Assembly (NCBI GenBank): GCA_035284745.1
Contig: JAYKIL010000018.1
Span: 1 to 50,431 of the forward strand
DNA from: JAYKJB01 sp035284745 [NCBI: Candidatus Sericytochromatia bacterium]
Lineage (GTDB): Bacteria; Cyanobacteriota; Sericytochromatia; S15B-MN24
Direction of reading: 5' to 3'
DNA: 50,431 bases
Shown here: positions 16,023-22,006 of the stretch, one piece after another
Layout: each line of letters starts with the position of its first letter
Position numbering within the stretch: position 1 is the stretch's first letter
Made by a program: the position numbers and the translations under genes
The notes under the pieces: model-generated
Databases searched by the model: none
Seen by the model: only the letters and a program-made list of their open reading frames with translations
Told to the model about the DNA's origin: nothing

Positions 16023-16669
16023 TTATCGATCCCGCTGCGGGTTCTTGGAATGACGCTTATCGATGGATTACAGGGACCGTGATTCCCCGCCCGATCGCGT
16101 TCGTGTCCACCGTGAGTGCAGATGGAGTGGTGAACATCGCGCCGTATAGTTTTTTCACGGTGGTGTGCGCAAATCCCCTGACATTGTGTTTTGCACCGAT
16201 GCGAAAAGGGCCGGATGCCGTGAAGAAAGACACGCTCATTAACATCGAGCAGACGGGGGAGTTTGTCGTCAATGTTGTAGACGAACGCTTTATCCAAGCG
16301 ATGAATTTGACCTCGGCCGAATTTCCGCCGCAGGTCGATGAGTTTGGGGTGGCGGGTTTGACCGCCGCGCAGAGCGAGGTGGTGCGAGCTCCGCGGGTTT
16401 TGGAGTCACCCATCAATGCGGAATGCAAGCTGTCTCAGGTGGTGGAGGTGAGCAGCGCGCCCGGTGGCGGCAGTTTGGTTCTCGGGCAAGTGGTTCGTTT
16501 GCACGTGCGCGATGATCTCATTCGGGAGGATGCCATTGTGCCCGGGGATGCGTGGCATCCTGTCGCGCGTTGCGGTGGAATAACTTACGCCCGCCTCACG
16601 GACACGTTTGAACTGTCTCGCCCCCACTTGTCCGACCAGCAACGCGCGCAACTCACCACCAAAGGTTAA
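16019..16669 (+). CDS. Flavin reductase (DIM6/NTAB) family FMN-binding protein
   Basis: 216 residues with the split-barrel flavin-binding fold: TGTVIPRPIAFVSTVSADG, NIAPYSFFTVVCANPLTL, DTLINIEQTGEFVVNVV. This subfamily usually binds FMN. Members act as NAD(P)H:flavin reductases or redox enzymes, and many accompany aromatic ring catabolism. It is the third gene of the FAH-HGD operon, with its ATG inside the previous stop (ATGA 16019-16022). The open frame begins at 15959, but the overlapped ATG and the family N-terminus decide the start. Its stop overlaps the stop of the converging START gene by four bases (TTAA, 16666-16669), so the two transcripts have no terminator between them. Confidence 0.88.
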   Translation: MIIDPAAGSWNDAYRWITGTVIPRPIAFVSTVSADGVVNIAPYSFFTVVCANPLTLCFAPMRKGPDAVKKDTLINIEQTGEFVVNVVDERFIQAMNLTSAEFPPQVDEFGVAGLTAAQSEVVRAPRVLESPINAECKLSQVVEVSSAPGGGSLVLGQVVRLHVRDDLIREDAIVPGDAWHPVARCGGITYARLTDTFELSRPHLSDQQRAQLTTKG

Positions 16670-17334
16670 GCGGTCAATTCCTCCTCTCTTGGTGGGCTAA
16701 AACCCTTTTGAAAGCTTTGTTTTACGCGCTGGCGGACACCCTTGATGACGTTGGGAAGGACTTGGCGTGTGCCGAATTCGATCAACCATCCGGGGACGAT
16801 ATCGAGCCACGGGTCGACCGTTAAATGGTATTGCAATCGGGTCCGGTTGGTGCCGTAGGAGCGCATGTGCCAGTATCCCCGCTCGAAGCGTAAATTGCCG
16901 TCGGCCATCGTCCACGAGACGATGCCACTGGAGCGGTTTTCAACGTTGATGTTCACCATCCAGTGCGCGTGCAAGGGCCAAGGCGGCTGCATTTTCACAT
17001 ATTGCCAGGTGGAGCCGGAATGGCGCCGGCGAATCCCGCTTTCGACGACCAACGGCAAAAATTGATGGTATTCATCAAAACTGGTGACGGCTCCCCATAC
17101 GGTATCGAAAGGGGCTTCAATCATTCCGTAGACGTCGAGGTGATAGATGGGGTGGCGGTTGACGTGGTGAACGACAATTCCCCCTTGGCGCAATTCTTCT
17201 TCCTGACTTAGCGTCGGGGGGGTTGTGATGATCGATTTCGGGTCGGTTGCAGCCCCGGCTGTCCGAGCAGGGTGTACAACCATGGCCAGGGCGCAGCAGC
17301 ACCCCACCAAGAGGCGCCCTGCGGAGGTCGCCAT
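16666..17334 (-). CDS. Secreted START/SRPBCC-domain protein
   Basis: 222 residues from the ATG at 17334 (a TTG three codons upstream overlaps the trmL stop and is an alternative). The N-terminus is a signal peptide (GRLLVGCCCALAMVVHPARTAGA). The rest is a helix-grip lipid-binding fold: a helix at FDTVWGAVTSFDEYHQFLPLV, then strands such as WQYVKMQPPWPLHAHWMVN and a long C-terminal helix VLPNVIKGVRQRVKQSF. Such periplasmic START/polyketide-cyclase-like proteins bind hydrophobic ligands, but no substrate can be named. It lies directly behind trmL on the minus strand. Confidence 0.82.
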   Translation of the reverse strand: MATSAGRLLVGCCCALAMVVHPARTAGAATDPKSIITTPPTLSQEEELRQGGIVVHHVNRHPIYHLDVYGMIEAPFDTVWGAVTSFDEYHQFLPLVVESGIRRRHSGSTWQYVKMQPPWPLHAHWMVNINVENRSSGIVSWTMADGNLRFERGYWHMRSYGTNRTRLQYHLTVDPWLDIVPGWLIEFGTRQVLPNVIKGVRQRVKQSFQKGFSPPREEELTA

Positions 17335-17339
17335 CGCCG

Positions 17340-17849
17340 TCAATCCGCCAAGCCGGCGACCCGGTCGCTGGCGCGTGGTACCGGTGGAGGGGCCGCGCCG
17401 CGCACGACGAGCTGGCGCATTGCCTCGTAAGCGATGACGGCCACTGCGTTGCTGAGATTAAGGCTTCGTACGGGTCCCCAATGAGGAATGCGAATCTGAG
17501 AGTCTGGATTTTTGTCGAGTAATTCCCGGGGCAGTCCGGCCGTTTCTTTCCCAAAAACTAAGAAGTCTTCGGGCTCGTAGTTCCAATCAGTATGGAGCAC
17601 CGTGGCATGGGCGCTGGTGTAGACCCAGCGAGCACGAGGATTTTTCTCAGCCAGCGATTCCAGACTGTCGTGGAGCGACAGACGGACGTGTTCCCAGTAG
17701 TCGAGTCCCGCTCTTTTTAGGTGTTTGTCATCGATCGAGAACCCCAGGGGCCCGACCAAATGAAGATGAGCGTTGAGACCGGCACACAGGCGTGAAACGT
17801 TGCCTGTGTTGGGCGGAATTTCGGGTTCAACCAAAACAATATTTAGCAC
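17340..17849 (-). CDS. trmL: tRNA (cytidine(34)-2'-O)-methyltransferase
   Basis: 169 residues, the usual size of TrmL, a SPOUT methyltransferase that 2'-O-methylates the wobble base of tRNA-Leu. Visible family blocks: NIVLVEPEIPPNTGNVSRLC at the N-terminus, LVFGKETAGLP, and the knot-forming IPHWGPVRSLNLSNAVAVIAYE at the C-terminus that binds S-adenosylmethionine. The start is a GTG at 17849 with a poor ribosome site. A TAAAAT lies only seven bases before it, which could make the message almost leaderless. Its stop touches the START gene start. Confidence 0.95.
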   Translation of the reverse strand: MLNIVLVEPEIPPNTGNVSRLCAGLNAHLHLVGPLGFSIDDKHLKRAGLDYWEHVRLSLHDSLESLAEKNPRARWVYTSAHATVLHTDWNYEPEDFLVFGKETAGLPRELLDKNPDSQIRIPHWGPVRSLNLSNAVAVIAYEAMRQLVVRGAAPPPVPRASDRVAGLAD

Positions 17850-17966
17850 CCCGTAATTTTATCCCAAATTGGGCCCTCTTGTCGGCCGTTAGGAGGGAAT
17901 GGATCCCGTTTCGGGGTACACTGTCGGCATTGCGGGCGTTATTTCGCGCGCGGCAGGACTCTCTGA

Positions 17967-19451
17967 ATGCTTGACCGGGTAAAGGATATGACCAGATTTT
18001 TATTCACTGTGTCGCTGATTGCACTGCTGTGTGCACCTGCCAGCCAAGTGGCCGCGCAGCCGCAGGCGGTGGGAGGAGAGGTGTACTTTGACCTGGCGGA
18101 GCGTCAATTGTATGTGCCTTGGTATGAGGGGGTGCCGACTGTTTATGAGCTGCAGTCTCCTCATCGCCTTGTGGTGGAAGTGCCTTGGACCAGCCGTATG
18201 GCGGAAGGGGCACACGCCTACCGAGACGATTGGATTCGCTCAGTTCAGGTTCGTCGCCGCGGCTTGGTGGCCCGCATTGAATTGGGGCTGACGCGCCCCT
18301 TGAACGGCCGATGGTACCCTTCAGCCTCTCGGGGGCTGTTTAGCCTGTCAATATTGAACCCGCAGCGCTTGGCCGCAGATAAATTTCCCCCGGCGGGCTT
18401 GAAGGCGAGCACGGCTCCGCGGCCGACGCCCAGTCCGAAACCGGTCGCGATGGCAAGCACGGATCCGCGGCCGACGCCCAGTCCGAAACCGGTCGCGAAG
18501 ACAAGCACGGCTCCGCGGCCGACGCCCAGTCCGAAACCGGTTGCGATGGCAAGCACGGATCCGCGGCCGACGCCCAGTCCGAAACCGGTCGCGAAGAAAA
18601 GCACGGCTCCGCGGCCGACGCCCAGCCCGAGACCGGTCGCGAAGACAAGCACGGCTCCACGGCCGACGCCCAGCCCGAAACCGGTCGCGAAGGCAAGCGC
18701 CGGGTTGCAGCCGACGTCAACCTTGAAAGCGGCGGTGAGCGCGGAGATGTCTAAGCCGCCTCGGGTCGGACGTTTCTCTTATGATGACGAGGTTCGCTAT
18801 TTTCTGTTGCCAGTGAACCGTAAAGTGGTTCCCGTCTTTAATGAGTTGGCGAATCCCCCGCGGCTGCTCATCGATCTGCCGGGGACGGAGGTCTCGCAGG
18901 TACAGAAACGCGTCTATGCCGGGGCATTGGTTCGGGAAGCGATCCTGGAGTCGGGGCCGACCGGAGGGGCTCGGGCCACGCTATTTCTCGCCCGCCCCAT
19001 CACGAATCATTGGAAGTGGAAACACTCGGGCAACAACCTTGTTGTGGTTTTCGACCACAGACCCGTGATACAGCCGTCACCGGTGGCCCCCTCCGCCACG
19101 CCGAAGCCGACAGTCACTTCCATCCCCAAGCCTGCGTCCTCCCCTTCGCCTGTGGCATCGAAGCCAGGCGAGGCGCAGAAAGCGTCGGTACCGTCCCCGG
19201 CTGTGCGCGCGGGTCACCTTTTCGCAGGGACTGTTTTCAATATCAATTCGGGTGAGCCTGTGCCGGGGGTTCGGGTGATCGCGGGGAACGAGCAGGCAGT
19301 GTCTGATCGGGATGGCCGTTTCGAACTGAGGGGTTTGAGCCAAGGGGCGCATACCGTTTCAGTTTCGGCGTCTGGTTTTTCAGCGCAGACGTTTTCGATT
19401 CTGGTCCCGGACGATAAAAGTATCAGCCTGAATCTGGTCCCCTCGCTTTAA
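17967..19451 (+). CDS. AMIN-domain secreted protein with Pro-rich tandem repeats and a carboxypeptidase-regulatory-like domain
   Basis: 494 residues. A signal peptide (FLFTVSLIALLCAPASQVAAQ) leads into an AMIN-type beta domain (about 38-125: YELQSPHRLVVEVPW, IRSVQVRRRGLVARIELGL). A linker follows with six 16-residue repeats of the form STAPRPTPSPKPVAKT, then a second AMIN-like domain (about 255-355: ELANPPRLLIDLPGTEV), a further Pro/Ser-rich stretch, and a C-terminal beta-sandwich (TVFNINSGEPVPGVRVIAG to the end). AMIN domains target periplasmic proteins to peptidoglycan or septa. The middle and last domains are likely structural adhesion modules. The ATG at 17967 has AGGA eight bases upstream. 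Function is not known beyond an envelope role. Confidence 0.85.
   Translation: MLDRVKDMTRFLFTVSLIALLCAPASQVAAQPQAVGGEVYFDLAERQLYVPWYEGVPTVYELQSPHRLVVEVPWTSRMAEGAHAYRDDWIRSVQVRRRGLVARIELGLTRPLNGRWYPSASRGLFSLSILNPQRLAADKFPPAGLKASTAPRPTPSPKPVAMASTDPRPTPSPKPVAKTSTAPRPTPSPKPVAMASTDPRPTPSPKPVAKKSTAPRPTPSPRPVAKTSTAPRPTPSPKPVAKASAGLQPTSTLKAAVSAEMSKPPRVGRFSYDDEVRYFLLPVNRKVVPVFNELANPPRLLIDLPGTEVSQVQKRVYAGALVREAILESGPTGGARATLFLARPITNHWKWKHSGNNLVVVFDHRPVIQPSPVAPSATPKPTVTSIPKPASSPSPVASKPGEAQKASVPSPAVRAGHLFAGTVFNINSGEPVPGVRVIAGNEQAVSDRDGRFELRGLSQGAHTVSVSASGFSAQTFSILVPDDKSISLNLVPSL
18408..18695 (+). repeat. Six 48-bp in-frame tandem repeats
   Basis: Six near-identical 48-base units from AGCACGGCTCCGCGGCCGAC onward each encode 16 residues around PRPTPSPKPVA. 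A seventh, degenerate unit follows at 18696. The first four units alternate between the STAP and STDP versions, so the array probably grew by duplication of a 96-base pair of units. It encodes the linker between the AMIN domains of the gene at 17967. Confidence 0.95.
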
Positions 19452-19667
19452 ACGGACGGTCTTTTGGGCGTCGGCGAAAGTTTTCATGGGCGCTGTTTTG
19501 GCAGGTCTGGGGATAATTAGACTTCGTGAAGAGTTTATTAATTCTTTGTTTCCATCGGCAACGCAGGGTGCACGCCTGCGCATAATCATCTCGCGAGCGT
19601 TGCGGCGCTCCCCCGAACAAGGTCAAGGCGCGGTTCTCCGGAGCCGCTTCATATGGAGGATATAACC

Positions 19668-20024
19668 ATGGGTGGTGCAGTCGGTAACGTTTTTAAAGCT
19701 CTTACGCCGGTTTTGTCGCTGATTCCAGGAATAGGTCCCGCGATCGCTGGAATCTCCGCCCTCGTTCAAAATGTGGGGAATTTTGCGCAAGCGATGCGCC
19801 AAGGGAATCCGCAAGAGGCTGCGCGCCAGGCCGAACGCACTGCGCAGACCGCGCAGGCCGCGCGCAATGACGTTCAGGCTGCGCAGAACCGTTTGCAGGC
19901 GGCGCAAGGGCCTGCCGGTGGGGGAGTTGTCAATGGGATTACCCAGGGCATCCAACAGGCGGTTCAAAATGTAAATGGAATAATTGGTGGCCTAGGTGGC
20001 GTGGTGAATGCGTTTCGGGCTTGA
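19668..20024 (+). CDS. Small hypothetical helix-coil-helix protein
   Basis: 118 residues. I do not recognise the family. Residues 1-42 form a glycine- and alanine-rich hydrophobic segment (LTPVLSLIPGIGPAIAGISA). Residues about 45-85 are an A/Q/R-rich coiled-coil-like helix (QAERTAQTAQAARNDVQAAQ). Residues about 88-118 are again hydrophobic and glycine-rich (NGIIGGLGGVVNAF). There are no cysteines and no signal peptide cleavage site. The mirrored layout suggests a membrane-associating hairpin. The ATG at 19668 has GGAGG eight bases upstream, which excludes the earlier in-frame ATG at 19653. A strong terminator follows, so it is probably monocistronic and well expressed. Confidence 0.75.
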   Translation: MGGAVGNVFKALTPVLSLIPGIGPAIAGISALVQNVGNFAQAMRQGNPQEAARQAERTAQTAQAARNDVQAAQNRLQAAQGPAGGGVVNGITQGIQQAVQNVNGIIGGLGGVVNAFRA

Positions 20025-20079
20025 TTCGCCGCAAAATTTGTGGCGGCTCGGTTGAAACCAAAACGGTGATTTTTGCAGG

Positions 20080-20111
20080 GGAGGCTCGTTGGAACGGGCC
20101 TCCTTTTTTTT
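20080..20111 (+). terminator. Rho-independent terminator
   Basis: The stem GGAGGCTCGTT (20080-20090) / AACGGGCCTCC (20093-20103), with one G-U pair, is followed by eight T. It ends the transcript of the 118-residue protein. Confidence 0.9.
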
Positions 20112-20118
20112 GGGTAAA

Positions 20119-20146
20119 TTGACTGAGGGTCAAGGCTTAGTATTTT
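20119..20146 (+). promoter_or_regulatory. Candidate promoter of the coiled-coil gene
   Basis: TTGACT (20119-20124), a 16-base spacer and TATTTT (20141-20146), directly after the terminator and about 30 bases before the start at 20178. Confidence 0.5.
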
Positions 20147-20177
20147 TGCCAGCATCGTTTTTGATGGAGAGACGCAG

Positions 20178-21029
20178 ATGTCAGACAAACCCGCCGGCAC
20201 GAAGGCGCAGGATGATCAGCGCGCTTTGCAAGAGGCACAGGTCCAGTTACAGAATCTCAAGGGGCATCTCTCAGAAGCTACCAAGGCAGCGACTGATGCG
20301 ATTTCTCCGGCCCTTCAGGCGGCCCAAGGGCGCCTCGCCGAAGCGCAGGAGGGTCTTGCTGCCGCGACGGACATGCGCCAGAAACTCGAGGCGTTTCGTC
20401 AGGAACCGGCCCTGTCCGAGGACTACGATCGCATGGTGCTTCTGGAGAGGCTCTACACCCAAATGAAGGTGTTCGCGAGCGCGGAAATTGGGATTTGGGA
20501 GAGAAATTTGGCGCGCCTGAACGCCATCCCGCAAGACGGTTCGGTTGAGGATTACACCGAGCCTTCGGTCTCGGAGCTGGTGATGCCGGCGTCGGATCCA
20601 GAATATCTATTGCATCGGACCCTGCTGGATGTTGCAATGTTGGGCTACCACTGGCACCGGAACCGTATGGCGATCGATGTGGTGTTGCGGGCAGCGGGCA
20701 ACGAACTTCGTTCGTTCCGTGCCAACGAGGCGGGCGAAACCCATTTGACCGCTCAAGCGAATATTCTGAGGGAAGCCGCATCCCGGGACAGGGAACTGGC
20801 AATGGCCTTGGGCTCTTTGGGCTCGGTTTTTGAGGAGACCTATGCGTTGCTCGATTGGGGGCAGACGGCGGCTGAGACATTGGCTCAACTGCCGGTGGGC
20901 GCCCGCAACGAAAGTTTGGCAGACGCCGATTGGGCGAAACTCAACGGCGGCCTGGTGACCTTGCTAGAGATTAACAAGCGGGTGGCGAACCAACCCTTGC
21001 TGGCGAAGCTTTTCTCTGAGGAAGGATGA
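20178..21029 (+). CDS. Hypothetical coiled-coil protein
   Basis: 283 residues, cytoplasmic, no family recognised. The first 80 residues are strongly heptad-like and rich in A, Q, E and L (VQLQNLKGHLSEATKAA, QAAQGRLAEAQEGLAAAT), predicting a coiled coil. The middle and end are mixed helical with acidic residues (TEPSVSELVMPASDPEYLLH; DWGQTAAETLAQL). The ATG has GGAGAG about six bases upstream. It is followed within 10 bases by the GNAT gene, so the two are likely co-transcribed and may work together. No membrane segment or catalytic motif is visible. Confidence 0.75.
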   Translation: MSDKPAGTKAQDDQRALQEAQVQLQNLKGHLSEATKAATDAISPALQAAQGRLAEAQEGLAAATDMRQKLEAFRQEPALSEDYDRMVLLERLYTQMKVFASAEIGIWERNLARLNAIPQDGSVEDYTEPSVSELVMPASDPEYLLHRTLLDVAMLGYHWHRNRMAIDVVLRAAGNELRSFRANEAGETHLTAQANILREAASRDRELAMALGSLGSVFEETYALLDWGQTAAETLAQLPVGARNESLADADWAKLNGGLVTLLEINKRVANQPLLAKLFSEEG

Positions 21030-21036
21030 TTTCTCA

Positions 21037-21966
21037 GTGACGGGCGAAGCGGTGGGCTTCGTGCGAAGACTCACGGAGGATGATATCTCGCAGGCCTCCT
21101 TTCAACAGGCATGTCTCGCATTGCCGAAGGCGTGGGCCCCTGCGGGAGAAGCGCTGCGTGTTGCCCTCACGCAACGGGCGCAAACAGGGGAATTATTGTT
21201 TTTTGCGTGGCGGCACAATGAGGCAGCTGAGGTTTGGCAAACCGTTTTCGTGACGCAAGCGTTGGCGCCGGGTCATTTGTTGATCCTGGGCACTTTGGGG
21301 GATTGGTGCTCAAACGCTGTCGGTGACGTTTTGATGACTCTCCAGAGCCAAAATTCGGTTCTTTCATTGGTTCCAGAGCAGTTTCCTCACCCCTTGGACG
21401 AGCTTTGGGCACACGGTTTTTTGAGGGCGGAGCGCCAGGTCTGGAGAAATGAGCTGCAAAACGAAGATTTTTCAGGTTGGGAGCCCATACATTTCCGTGT
21501 TTTACCCTGGTCAGAGACTTGGCGCGACCCTGCCTGCGCGCTTTTGGTCTCGGCCCACGCCAACAGCGTGTCAGGGCTCATTTTGGCTTGGCCGAATCCC
21601 CCTTCACAGGATGTGATAAGGAATCTAGGACGTCGTTTAGGTTTGGTGCCGCCGACTCTTCTGGCAGCGTCCTCTTTTGTGGCCTTAGAGGCGGATCGTG
21701 ATGAGATGTTGGGATTGATATGGATAGAAGACGGTGCGACGGGACCGGTTTTGCACGAACTGTGTGTCGCAGAGGCAGCGCGCCGACGCGGTGTTGCGCG
21801 TGCGTTAGTCGGGGCAGCCCAAAGTACTCTTCAGCAGGCCGGATACGCCCAGATGTTGTATACAACGCTTCAAGATAATGTGGGGGTGGCACGTCTTGCT
21901 GCCCCCCATAATGCCTACCTGGTCGACAAGGAGGGCTTTGTTGTGTGGCTCTCTCCGGTTTGTTAG
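21037..21966 (+). CDS. GNAT family N-acetyltransferase with a long N-terminal domain
   Basis: 309 residues. The GNAT core is C-terminal: strand LGLIWIEDG, strand LHELCVAEAARRRG, the acetyl-CoA pyrophosphate loop RRRGVARAL (about 249-257), then AGYAQMLYTTLQDN and a final strand GFVVWLSPVC. The first 200 residues have a mixed alpha/beta pattern with several Trp and may be a degenerate second GNAT domain. The acetyl acceptor is unknown. The GTG start lies 7 bases after the coiled-coil gene, with AAGGA about 12 bases upstream. The gene converges on the NERD kinase gene with 40 bases between stops. No terminator is seen there. Confidence 0.82.
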   Translation: MTGEAVGFVRRLTEDDISQASFQQACLALPKAWAPAGEALRVALTQRAQTGELLFFAWRHNEAAEVWQTVFVTQALAPGHLLILGTLGDWCSNAVGDVLMTLQSQNSVLSLVPEQFPHPLDELWAHGFLRAERQVWRNELQNEDFSGWEPIHFRVLPWSETWRDPACALLVSAHANSVSGLILAWPNPPSQDVIRNLGRRLGLVPPTLLAASSFVALEADRDEMLGLIWIEDGATGPVLHELCVAEAARRRGVARALVGAAQSTLQQAGYAQMLYTTLQDNVGVARLAAPHNAYLVDKEGFVVWLSPVC

Positions 21967-22006
21967 TTGATGGAGTGTAATGAACGTCGATCGATCGGTC
22001 GAACAA

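Noticed and set aside
18408-18695. 48-bp tandem units as a possible CRISPR array
   Set aside because: The units are contiguous with no unique spacers, in frame, and code for Pro-rich residues of the AMIN protein.
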